NCBI GenBank assembly: GCA_947652115.1 | Contig: OX393561.1 | Coordinates: forward strand, 1,164,284 to 1,228,283 | Source: Blastomussa wellsi | Lineage: Eukaryota; Cnidaria; Anthozoa; Scleractinia; Plerogyridae | Length of the DNA stretch: 64,000 nucleotides | Reading direction: 5' to 3' | Shown: one piece after another, positions 22,744-35,500 of the stretch | Position numbering within the stretch: the first letter of the stretch is position 1 | How the letters are laid out: each line of letters begins with the position of its first letter | Translations under genes and position numbers: made by a program | The notes under the pieces: model-generated | Databases searched by the model: none | What the model was told of the DNA's origin: nothing | What the model saw: only the letters and a program-made list of their open reading frames with translations

Positions 22744-23053
22744 AGGTGTCGAGGATATCAATAGCGAAGTCAAATGTGATACCCCTGGGACACCATCCTT
22801 TACAGAGGTAACACATAACAAAAAACGTAGGATGCGAACTGGTAATCGACGATTAAACAATTCCAACAGTGAAAACAGGCCACCAAGAAATGAATCGACC
22901 AGAAGTGGAAGCAACAATTCCGAATCAAATAAGACCCATTTGTGCCAAAACAAGTCTATGTTCTTTCGTCTATTTTCATGCGAATCAAAGTTGTTTCATT
23001 TAAATGATTTTCCACGAAGACTCGTTTTGAAACTGAAGCTAAAGGCAAGTTGA
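22733..23053 (+). CDS. Small basic, low-complexity ORF following the coiled-coil ORF
   Basis: 106 codons, rich in N, S, R and K (RRMRTGNRRLNNSNSENR). Its 3-prime third overlaps a dispersed repeat also present at about 4045-4125 (ATGCGAATCAAA ... ACTCGTTTTGAAA), so that part is repeat-derived. It may be the frameshifted continuation of the preceding ORF. No function can be assigned. Confidence 0.25.
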   Translation: MMNKGVEDINSEVKCDTPGTPSFTEVTHNKKRRMRTGNRRLNNSNSENRPPRNESTRSGSNNSESNKTHLCQNKSMFFRLFSCESKLFHLNDFPRRLVLKLKLKAS

Positions 23054-23547
23054 TGGCCGATCAGTGCGGCCGATGGTTTGCTTGGTCGGCTAACCGAACT
23101 GGTTCGGTTGACAGTGTTATCGCGAAAAATAATTGCCATCTACGTTTAAAAGCGATTTGAAATCATAAATCAACCATTAAATACCAAGCAAGAAGTCCTG
23201 TGAAATTATCATTTTAAAGCCCTTTATTATTTTCCGTGGCCAATTTCAAGGCATACCGGACTCAAATCAAATGCTTAGGGCACATGGCAAGAAAGAGCTT
23301 ATATAATTTTCACAGGAGTTCCGAGTTCGGTTTTCATTCACCCCGCCCTCACTCCCTCAATCTATTGCACGGTCACGGGGAAGAGTTTGTGTTTCTAATA
23401 CATGTTTCTTAACGAGAGCTTTCTCAACGAATCTAACAATACTCTACACTAGTCCCTCAAATACCCGAAAGCAAGGTCAAAAGAAAAAGCCAAATTTTTG
23501 TGGAAATTGCAGTTTACGATGAGCTTTACAGTGTTTTCAGATTTGAT

Positions 23548-26500
23548 TCACACCAAATTGTCTTCCTCTCCTTTGTCTTGTTTAGAATTTTTGTTTCCAT
23601 CTTGTTTTTCCTTTGACTTAGTTCTATCCTGAAATAAACTTTCCATTGTTGGTTGGTTGTGGGTTTCTGGTAAAGTCATGCACACTACAGCGGCTGAGAT
23701 GGCGAGGCCGGCCATTATTCCAAAGGGCAGAAAACGATGGACCTCAAGCTGTTGAGAAAATGTAAATATATCAATGTATGATTTGTCAGGGGTGTACACA
23801 CATGAAAAGTAGGCTTTCTGGCGCAAAAATTGTAACCGATGCATACCCGTCTCCAACTTGTCGCCGGGTATGCATCGGTTACCCTTCTTGCGACCAGAAA
23901 GCCTACTTTTCATGTGTGTGGTATCAACACCAAGGCTCCAGGCATGTTTACACAATTTGCGCCAGAATTTATTTTCCATTTGAAGAAATGTGCGCGCATC
24001 CATATACGCGAACATGGCCGCAGCTGACTATTCAAACGATGTACTGCAAATGTTTTACGGTCAAACCCCCAGAATTCAACAAGAAACATTGGACCCAGAA
24101 AAAAAGAACCTTCTTCCTTACGGAAATTTCAGGATTTCACAAACGAATTACCGAGAATGGCTCCGCGTCTGGTGGATGAGATTCAGAGAAAATGACCCAA
24201 ACAACAAAGATCTCCACACTTTTGCAAACTTTTATAAAGATAAGTTCATAAATGTGGTGAAAAATGAAATTGTTTCATTGAAAAACGTGAAAGTGGGATT
24301 CGGATTGAGAGTGAAGTTTTCACGAGAAATTGACGATGGAGAAGGAGGTACGAAAACGGACGAAAAAGAAGTTTATTTCAAAAACGACGATCCATATATT
24401 TTCTTTCAGAAAGATCTGGAAGACGAAGAAAAGTTTGTCCAGAAATTCGATGAATTTATTGACCAGATCAATGGAGAAATCGAGAACTGGTCAGCAGAAG
24501 GATCAGGATGGGATTTTGTTGAAGTGATGGTCGCGTACGTGAATGTCGCGCGCTTTCAGCCATTGCGCGGGGGGTCATGGTTGCCACTGCCGGCCAAACT
24601 CGCGGCAAAGAAAGCAATTGTAAATGTGAAAAACAAAGACAACGAATGTTTGAAGTGGGCGCTCAGAGCGGCCCTTTTCCCAGTAACAAAAGATGCGCAA
24701 AGACCAAGCAAATATCCAGTCAACGATGGAATAAACTGGACAGGCATCATTTTTCCAACACCGGTGTCACAGATTGAAAAGCTTGAAAAACAAAATGCAC
24801 ATTTGGCAATAAACGTCTTTGGCTGGGAAAAAAACTGCGTGATATTCTACCATGTGAGTGAGAAAGAGAAAAGCTTGCCACGTATTAATTTGATTCTGGT
24901 TGAGTCAGGAGAAATTCAACATTACTGTTTTGTAAAAAAAGTGAGCGCTCTGTTTCGCGATCAGACCAAAGCCCACCACACAAAGCACTACTGCATGATG
25001 TGCCTGACAGGTTACACAAGAGCGGATTTGCTTGCAGAGCATGAAAAATATTGCAACGGCTTGGAGGGCAGACCCACAAGGATTGACACGCCGGAAGAAG
25101 GGAAAAACAAGACAATATTCCAGAATTTCCACAAACAGATGAAGGCCCCGTTCGTGATTTATGCTGACTTTGAGGCACTTGTGAAAAAAATCTCGACATG
25201 CGAGCGAGGGCCAGAGAGCAAAGAAAAAAGTTTCACAGAAAAAACTGAATGGCACGAAGCGTGCGGGTACGCCTGGATGAGTGTTAGAAGTGATGGAAAA
25301 ATCATGAACACAAAAGTCTGGAGGGGAAAAAATGCGGTGGGGAACTTTCTGAACGACATCGTGCAAGAGGAAGAAAAATTGAGAGAAAGTGTGGAAGAAC
25401 CAAAACCGGTTGCGATGTCACCAAAAGATTGGGAAAATTTCAAAAGCGCAACAGAATGCCATATATGTAACAAAAGTTTGATGAAAGAAAATTTCCTCGA
25501 CTCATTGCCAGCATGGAACAAAAACAAAGACGAATATTTGGGGCAGGTTCACAAAAAATGTTTCTGGTTTGCGCAAAAGAAGCTGGATTTCATTTGCATG
25601 AAAAAGTTGGCAAAAGAACAAAAAGAAGCGGCGGAAAAACAAGAAAAATGCCGATTTTGTGAAAAACCGTTGATCCAACCAGTTTTCAGAGACGCTGTAA
25701 AAGACCACTGCCACGTGACAGGCAAGTTCCGCGGAGCCGCGCACAACGAGTGCAATTTCAAACTGAAGTTGAAGCCCAAAACATTCCCAATTCCAGTGGT
25801 ATTTCACAATCTGAGAGGTTATGATGCGCACCACTTGATGCAAGCGATAGCGCAGCAAGAAAAAGAAGTGAAATGCATCGCCAACAACATGGAAAAGTAC
25901 ATCACATTTTCCATGGGTGGTTTGCATTTCATTGACAGCTTGAATTTTCTGCAGGGGAGCCTCGATTCACTTGTGAAAGCAACACCCAAAGAGGCATTGA
26001 AAAACACAGCAAAAATCGCAAAAGGAAGCGAACTTTTGTTTCAAAAAGGGATCTATCCGTATGAGTACATGGACACATGGGAGAGGTTCGACGAGACAAA
26101 ACTGCCGGAAAAAGACAAGTTTTACAGCAAACTGAATGACGAAGGAATTTCAGATGCTGAATATGCGCACGCACAGAAAGTCTGGGAAACATTTGAGTGC
26201 AAAAATCTTGGAGATTATCACGATCTCTATGTGAAAACGGATGTCGCCCTGCTGGCAGATGTTTTTGAAAACTTCAGGGACTTATGTCAAAAGCAGTATG
26301 GGCTTGATCCGGCGCATTATTTCACATCACCAGGATTGAGCTGGGACGCGCTCTTGAAAATGACAGGCGTCGAGCTGGAGCTTTTCACAGACATCGACAT
26401 GCATTTGTTTGTGGAAAGGGGGATGCGCGGCGGGATTTCAATGGCCAGTAAGAGGCACGCCAAAGCCAACAACCCAATGTGTGAAGGCTTCGATGAAAGC

Positions 26501-29500
26501 AAACCGAAAAGTTGGATCATGTATCTCGATGCAAACAACCTTTACGGCTGGGCCATGTGCAAGCCCCTGCCATTGAGGAATTTCAAATGGAAACGTGTCA
26601 TGCCGACTGAAGAAGAAATCCAAAAGAAAAAAGAGGGTGCAAAAACTGGGTGGATTCTTGAGGTTGACCTTGAATATCCGGCGGAACTGCATGAAGAGCA
26701 CAACAGCTATCCGCTTGCACCGGAAAAAAAGGCGGTAAAAAAAGAGGACATGTCGGACTATCAAAATCGTCTGATGGAAAAGCTTGATCTGAAACCACTA
26801 AAAGACAAGAAGCTGCTGCTGACGCTTGAAGACAAAAACAATTACGTTTTGCATTACAGGAACCTCCAGTTTTATCTGAAACAGGGCATGAAATTGAAAA
26901 AAGTCCACAAGGTGCTCGAGTTCGATCAAGAGCGCTGGATGGAGCCGTACATCATGATGAACACAGAGTTCCGAAAAGAAGCAAAAAGCGACTTTGAAAA
27001 GAACTTCTACAAGCTGATGAACAACTCGGTGTTCGGGAAAACGATGGAGAACCTGCGGAAGCGCACGGACATCAAAATCGTGCGCGGTGATGAAGAAAAC
27101 AAAATAAGAAAACTGGTTGCCAGCCCCCTGTTCTCAAGGTTTGTAGAATTCACAAATGATATCGCGGGCATACACATGCACAAAGGAAAAATTCTGCTGA
27201 ACAAACCGGTGTACACGGGCATGACGATCCTGGACAACAGCAAGATCCTCATGTACGACTTTTTCTACAACCACCTGAAAAAGCAGTACGGACCAAAATG
27301 TGAACTTTTGTACACAGACACGGACAGCCTTCTGCTCGAGATCGAAACAGAAGACGTGTACAAAGACGTTGCACGAAACAAATCATTGTATGACTTGAGT
27401 GATTACCCGAAGGAGCACCCGCTGCACTCAAACGTCAACAAAAAGGTCCTGGGCAAAATGAAAGATGAATGCGCGGGGGTGCCAATTGACGAAGTCATCT
27501 GTCTCAGGTCAAAAATGTATTCCATCCTCCGAGGGGACGAAAAAAATATAAAAAAGGCAAAGGGGGTGAAAAAGTGCGTCGTCAAGAAAAAAATCAAGCA
27601 CGAGCATTACCGCGAAATGATTTTTGGCGAGAAGAAACAGATGAGACACGGCATGAACATTCTGCGGAGCGAAGGGCATGAAATCTGGGGCATGCACGTG
27701 AACAAGATTTCACTGTGCGCGTTTGATTCAAAACGCTGGATTGCGGAAGACGGGATCCACACAAAAGCATATGGGAAAAAAGAGTGTTGTGGGGTGTGGG
27801 GTGACACCTCACTCACAGAAGAAGACTTTGCAGAACTGTTGGACACGGAAGTGATCACAGCGCTCGGGGAGTGGTTGGAATAACAGTTTTAACAATCTCG
27901 CTCGGGCGCAAACTGCGCAAATAATTCAAAACTCCAGGGTCAATAAAAATTTCTTCTGGATTTTTAACGGTGTTGTTTCTGCCAAAAATATCAGAATATT
28001 TTTGGTTAACGTCACTTCTTGTCCTTCTTTTCCCAATGGTTGAAGCTTGAATGAGAACACCGTTGCGTCCACGGCCCATTTTTCAAAATTTCATTTGTTT
28101 GTTCAACTGTCCACGCTGGCTGGCGGGAGAACGGTGTTTGGAGGAATAACCAGCAGCTCTTCACGCACAAAGCCGCGCTTGGGTCCATCATGCAAATAGT
28201 ACAGAAAGGGCTGATCCGGTTTTTGTAAAACCTTTTCAATGGTGAAAACTTTCAAAGACCAAACCGGATCCGTGGCTCTTTTTTTCCCCCCTTCAAGCTC
28301 ACCAGGTTCGTAAAGATGACGAACCTGAACAAGATATGGCAGGATTTTTTCATCCTTCCCAACAGGTCTGTGATAAGCAGTCGAAGGTTTCGAAAAAACA
28401 GATTTCTCTTTGATTGCAACAGCGGGTTTCTTTCCGATGAGGCTGGTCACCTCGTTGTTCAAAGCCGAAACAACTTCAGGAAGTCTTTTCACCCATGCCC
28501 TGGACCGCTGGCCCTCAGGCAGCCGCATTTCCACGGCATACTGGTGACCGAACAGGCGTTCGGCAAGGGTGCGGTTGTAACGTTCAACAATGGCCTGATC
28601 GCGGTGAATGTTGACGCGCCCGCGCCGGATGAAAGTTTTGTGATTTTCCATGACTTTCGTCACGGCGCCCATGAATTCGCGCCCAGGGTCAACTTGCAAC
28701 ATTTCAGGCCATTTCAAAGGGCCGCGCTTGTAAATTTTCTGAAAAGCCTGGGCAACCTCATCAGAATTTTTCGAGGTCAAGGGTTCGGACTCTTTGAAAC
28801 GGCTGGCCACGTCGACAACGTTCAGCGCGTATTTCCAGACTTTGCGACCGCGAGGCAGTTTATCGTGAGGCAAAAAAAGAAGGTCCGCCTGGTGGACCTT
28901 GTTGGGTAAGGACACGTCGAATTTCGGTCGAGGTATATGCTTCGGCGCCGGAAGGAATATCTGCCAGAGGGCTTGCTGGATCAACCACTTTTTTGCGGTG
29001 TCTTCCGGGACGTTTGCAGCCGCGGCCAGTTTTTTGATGGCGGCAATGCCTTTCCAATAACCGCCAGGGCTGTAGTATATCTTCGCGAGTTTGGTGTCCA
29101 TATAAACGAGGTGAAAAAAAGTTTAAATGTTAGCAGATGAATCTTGTTTTGGTTTTCCCGCAAGAGGCGCATTTGACTTTCAGAAAGGTTTGCCCATTTT
29201 TTGTTTTTCCGAGTCTTTCACTCCCACGAACGTTGGGGGTGATCTTCTTCTCATACACACAGTAGAAATCCATATAAAAGAGGTAAAAAAAAGTTTAAAA
29301 GAACCGGAAAGCAGCGTAGCCCAAAGCGAGAGCCCCGGCCCCGACGAACATGAGTTCACCATTTTTTTGCCGCTGGCTTGGTTGATAAAAATCCGAAAAT
29401 TTGGGCTCTTTTAGAGGAGCCTCTTCAGGATGCGCCTGGTTGTAAAGTTTTAAAGCGTAGTCAGTGTTTGTGAAATCCTGCTTGGCGTCAGCTTTCATGC

Positions 29501-32500
29501 GCTCGTTTGTTTCAATCCAGTCGAGACGTTTGGTGCGGTCGCGCACGAATTTGTTGTACGCAGCTTGATACTCCTCCATAGCTCGGTCGTGGCGCTCTAT
29601 TTCTTCACGCGAGGCCTGGCCATCACCATCCAAAGCCTTCGCCAGATAACTGCCGCCGATGAAAGCCACTGCGTTCACCAAAGCACCGCCAACCATAATT
29701 GCGATACTTGCCATGATTATAAATTGCCGCCATTTTTTCAAATGATTTTTGGGTGTTCAAACGTTGGTCGGGAGGATTTTCTGGTCTTCCAGGTACTTCT
29801 TGAGCCAGATGCTGCCCGTCATCACACCAGTGAACATTGCGAAGTTTTCGATAGAATCTGAAGGGTCATCTGTAAAACTTCTCTTGAACACTTTTTTGAC
29901 AGCCCACCCAATGCCAGCAGAGAGGCCAACGAGAGTCGCGGCCTCCATGGCGTTTTTTACAAGATTGTTTTCAGGCATGTTTGGTATAAAAGAAAAAAAA
30001 ATAAACGTTCAAAAGAAATTAATCATCTTCATCAGCCAGTGAATCTGCATAGCTTGGCGGTTTCTCGTCAGGGTAAATTGGCAACACAGGAAATTCCTCA
30101 TCTTCATCTTCATCTTCTTCAATGAATGGTGCATCCCAGAGAAGCATGATTGTATCAGCAAAGGCGAAGGCAAGTTTGAACCACACAAAGGTGATTGCAA
30201 AAATACCAACGCCTGATGCAACAGCTTGGGCACCGTCAATTTTCATGTTTTGTTTATTGTGTAAATATTTAATCCATCGGTCGAAAGGCATTTCTTGATG
30301 GCTGCGTCGCCACCCTGGGGTGTGGGGCTTGCTCCACTGCAGGTGCTGGCGTCGCCTCCACGGGGTGTGGGGCTTGCCCCCCTGCAGGTTCCCGTGTGAA
30401 AAAGCGCTGGATGTCTTCACGCTTGACATAAGTCGTGAAGAGCGCGACGCCAATTCCGGCGAGTGTGAGCCATTCGTTTGTGCTGAGACCGGTTTTTGCG
30501 GGGTGTGGGGCTTGCCGCACGGTGGGCTCCGGCGTCGCCTCCACGGGGTGTTGAGCTTGCGCATTCTCAATTGATGCAAGTTTGCCATTTGCTTCATCAA
30601 GGGCTTTTTTCTGTGCTTCGCGGGCCTGCCGAGTTTTATCAGCAGTCGCTTTGCCCGCAGCCACTCGATTGGGATTTTTGGCGGGCTTTGTTGGCGGCGT
30701 TTGTGAAGTCACTTGGCTTTCCTGTGGTGCAAGGTTTGCTTGTGGTGCAACGGTCGGTTGTTCTTCAGCCATGGTATATTGAAAGAAATTTTTGTTTAAT
30801 TTGTGAGGAATTATTCAGCAGTTGGTCAGGAATGTTCAGCAGTTGGTGAGGAAAGCTCAGCAATTTCAGTCGTTTGCGCTTCGTGCTTGAAAGAATCAAA
30901 ATCAATGTGTTTTGCAGTGATCATCGCCGCGTTGGCCACAGCGAGACCACGGCCGCAAGTCAAAGCTGTGCTGCCGGCCATGTTGGAGAGCTGATTGTTG
31001 ATGATCCAGTCGTTTTTGATTTCTTTTTGATAAGCCTCGATGTCTTTGATTTTGACGACCATTCCGACCGCTTTGGTCAAAACAAAAAGGAAGCCGTCGA
31101 GCAAACTGTCCGTTGTCTTGGAGCCCACGTACGCATGGTAGCGTTTGATGTATTTCTCAACATCTTTGTCAGAGAGGCGCTTCACATCGTCGTGTGAAAG
31201 CTGCGTCCCGATGGCTTCTTTTGATTTTCCTGTCGACACCAGCACGGCCAGCTGCTCTCGCAGCGCTGGGATATCGGGCTGCGTTGAAACAACTGCGGGG
31301 AAATTGCTGGCCGGTGCGCTCGTTGCCTCAGCTTCAAGCAAGCCCGCAATGTTGGACAAGACTTGTTCATCAATTTCGAGTGTTGATGGGTTCGCCATTT
31401 TGTGTATAAGTTGTGAATTTTTAATTGAGCTTGAATTTTATTCCGAACGGGTGCCGAAGTGCGAACACAAGGCAGGAGAACTTATTTTTTTTCAACCTCG
31501 AAATGAGGTCTCTGTACTCATCTTGAGAAAGTTCGCCGGCGTAATCTTCAAAAACCGCTTTCGTTGTCTTCCACGAGGGTGTGTAAAAAAGCACAAGCGC
31601 CGCAACGTTTTCGCGGAAAGAGGCTGTGATGCTGGTCAGCTTTTGGGCGAGCACCCACACGCTGAATCCTGTGTGGCGGGCGCTGAACGCGAGATTGACC
31701 AGCTGGCCCGTGCGCTTTTTCACATCTTTCGAGGCCGCGCAGTCATCGAGGATAATGAGCGCATTGGTGCCCTCCAATTCAAGGCAAACCACTTTCAGCC
31801 AGGCTTCAACAAAATGCTGTTCACAAATGATAACTTTGAAACGCGGGTCCGCCAAAGCGAAGCGATGAAAAGTCCTGTTGTGCGCGAATGTCGGGCAGAT
31901 GAGCGTGATGAAGTCGAACTTGCCGTGGAAAGGACCGCGGAGCTGTTCCACCACAAACTTTGATTTGCCCGAATTCGTCGGCCCGACGATGAGAGCGTTG
32001 AACGGGATGTTGTTTGGGTCCATATATATCAGTGCAACACTGAAACTAATTGCTGATTTTTAATGTCTATTTGCGCGTCCGAAATTGCAAAGATGTGGCA
32101 TTTCACATCGCCTGCGCCAATGAGGTCCCGCTCGATTTCAAGCTGGACTCCATGTGTTGTGTTCACAAGCCGCGTGCCGCTTCCATGCAGCGTTGGATCC
32201 CCCGATGTGCGCAAATCAATCAGAAGCCCGAACCTGTCTTCGGTGAAAAACTTTACCGGATTCATGTGCTTTGTTTTTTGGGCTTTCTTTCCGAAAAAGC
32301 GGTCAACTTCGGCCCAAGTATCCGTGATTCCGAGGCCGTTGTTGAAGAGCTTGTTGGTCGAGCCGTTCACCGTGACAACGACTTTCTTCAGGGACGGGTT
32401 AATGTACTTTTCTGAATCCCGGGTTCCTGCAGTGTAAGGCTCAACGAAAAGGAGAAGAAGGCCTTTCAGGGACCTTTTTTGGGCGTTAAATTTGATGGTC

Positions 32501-35500
32501 ACGCTTGAGGCCACTTCTTTTTTGAAGCTGACCACCTCGGGCCGCACCACATGGTCGTATTTGAACCCCTTTCCCGCGGTGTAAACGCTGCGAGCCTCGT
32601 CCGCCAAGGTCTTGCTTCTGATTGTTTCAAACTCGAGCTGGATGTTTGTCAGCTTGTATTTCAGTTTATCGGGGTCAGAGCCTTTGACAACCTGCGAGGC
32701 CGGCGCGAGCTTCAGCTGAAACAGGAGGTCGTGGAGGAGCGCTTGGGGGTAAAAGACGCCGTGGTCGGTCAGTATTGAGTGGTCCAGGCGGATCCGGTAT
32801 TTTTTCCCGTAAACCTTTTCCAGCGCGTTTTCTTTGGCAACACCCGAGGTTTTCTTGTCTCCCGAGTCTGAGCGGATCTTGCAGAGGTCTTCAGACTGGA
32901 TGCCCTCGAGCAGCATGTCGTCCCGCTCCTCCTGCGAGAGAAAAAGGTCCTCCCAGATCTTGTAGATGTCATATCCATCCGTGTCCTGCAGTGTTTCCGC
33001 GCCGAACTTCACATGCAGTTTATCGACCAGGGCGCGGGTGACGTTTTGAACGAGGAAGTTGTCAGCGTCCCCTCCCGCCAAGTCGATTTTGAAGACCAGT
33101 GCGAGCGTGCCTGGCACGAGAACCTCGTTCTGATCCAGCTTGGGCACGTAAACATATAAGGTCTCCCCGGGGTTGGCTTCGCTGCGATCAAAAGTGATGC
33201 GATTGACCACGCGCTCGGCTTTCATCGCGAGGCCAGTTTTTTGGCTGTGCTCTGGATGAAGGTTTGTTTGCACCGCACGTTCCACTCTTCTTCCGTCAAC
33301 TTCTGTTTGCACATACATGGTATTGAAAGCTGCACATTTTTATTTAAATTGAAAATAAATAGAATTTATATTTCGCAATGGCAATGATGGAAGAAGAAAA
33401 AGACCCTCTTTTGGAACATGATGATGATCATGAGAAAGATGCTGAGAAAGATGATGAGAAATATGAACATCTTGATCATGGCGACGGGGATTCCGGTTTT
33501 CCTGAAGAACAAGAAATGAGAGATCGCCTGAAACGTCTGAGGGAAAGGTCAAGGAGTTCTTCCACTGCAGAAACCTCTTATATCGAAGAAGATCTGCCTG
33601 ATCCTAAGCCTGATCCTCCAAAAAACGATTTGACAACAATCATGGTTGCTAATGATTTTCTTAAAAAAGAGTTTCCATTTGCAAAGTTGGAAGATCTTAA
33701 TGTCCGAATGGAAAACAATAGGGTGAAAGTCGGTTTATTTAGAGCCACCAAAAAAGGTGTGAAAACAACAACATATTTTTTAACAACAAGAGACACAAAA
33801 ACGAATAAATTCCGGATAAATCCTGCACTTCCAAAAGAAATAACTCGTGAACTTGGGAAAAGTCGAAGAGAAACAATCGATGAAAAAATTGGAACACTGT
33901 CACAAGACATTTATGAAAATAAAAAATTTGCAGACGATGAAAAGCAAAGCCCAACAGAAAGAGAAAAAGCCCGAGAAAGAGCAAAAAGACAAATTGCAGA
34001 ACGGACTGATCTCCAGCGAGAACTTGAACGGTTGGAAAACAATGATTACGAGTCGATTGATTTTGAATCGATCCCCCTTCAAGAATTTGAAAAAAATGAA
34101 GAACAAAGGACAGAAAAAGAAAAAGAAATACAACAAGAAAAAGAAAAGCAAAAAGAAATCGTTAATGATGAAAATGCCCCGTCTGATGAAAGAGAGCACG
34201 CCCGTGAAAACGTTGAGCGGCTCGTGAATGAAGAAAATCAAATCGAGGCTGAAAGAGAAAGAGACCTTGAAAGGCTTTCTTTCCGTGAAAGAGTCAGAGA
34301 AAAAATCAAAAATGTCTTCAAAAAATACGGTTTCACGGTGACAGCGATCTCAATTGCCGCCGGTATTCTCATCATGGAAATCGTAAAGCTTTTAACGAAA
34401 CCTGTTGTCAATGCTGTCAAAGCATTCGGCAAAGCTTTGGGAAACGGGCTAAAAGACCTCGGTAAAAAAATATTGTCCGTCCTTCCAGGTCTCCTTGGCT
34501 CGATTGTTTCTTTTCTTTTCACAACTGCTGGTAAGGTCCTCGGGTTTCTGGCTGAGCACGCCTGGCTTGTGATTTTGGCTGTTGTCGCCTTTTTGATTGA
34601 GCGCTTGACCAAAAAACAGAGTTAGCGGGACGCCAAAAACACCAAACCCGCAAGTGCGACCACGCCAACTATTAGAGCCGTTTTGTTCGTGTCATGAGCC
34701 TCACTGTCCGTGCTGGCTGTTTCAACCGTTTGTGCGCGGGGTGAACCCCGCACCCCTGTTGCAGGTGTTTTGGCAGAAGGCTCCAGATCTTTTTTGCTTT
34801 CAGCTGTGGCCGCAGGTGTTTTGGCAGAAGGCTCCAGATCTTTTTTGCTTTCAGCTGTGGCCGCTTTGTGAATTGGGTTCGAAGGGTGGCTGCTTGGTGG
34901 GTTGTATTTTGATTTCTCTCCATCCATGGGTTGATGGGTCACTTTTTTTTTGTCCTTGTTGATCTGGTTGTTTATTCCAAGTTTCATCCCCGCCACAGCT
35001 TGTTTGAGGAAGTTGTTGTAGCCCATAACGCTTTCTGTGTTGATCACCATGTAGCCTGGCATCAGCCATGCGCCCGGGCACAAAGCAAGGTTCAGCCTGA
35101 CTTTCGCCTCGTCAATGGCAAGTTGGTATCTTTGAACAGACGCTGACAAATCTGGCTGTATCACTGCGCCTTCAAACAGGTGAAGAAACTGGCTTTGGAC
35201 CTCACGCGCTCGGCCTCCAGTGCCCTGGATGCTGCTTCTTTGATCCACTTGGGCGCCGAGAACGCAGTACACGAAAGCCTCGATCGACTGGTTTATTCGG
35301 CTCAAGCCGGCTGGTGTCAGCCCTTCGGCATGGTTCGCGCAAAACCAGTCGTATTGGTTATATGCGACGCTTGTTGGGTGGCGTTTGTAATGCGGCCCGC
35401 CTGGCCAATTATGAAACGTCCCGCTGCCGGGCGTGAAGCGGAAGTCATTCGTAACCTCGATCCCAAATTCATGGCAAATCCTTCCGTACGAAGCAACATC

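Noticed and set aside
23990..24013. GTG start upstream of PolB, and the mirror GTG at 39202
   Set aside because: Non-ATG initiation is unlikely here; the ATG at 24014 (and 39178) lies close behind the TATA-like sequence.
30247..30600. Upstream extension of the 75-aa PPSY protein frame
   Set aside because: It overlaps the better-supported 167-aa gene in another frame and is low-complexity Arg/Pro/Trp-rich; the ATG at 30246 has the shared promoter-like leader.
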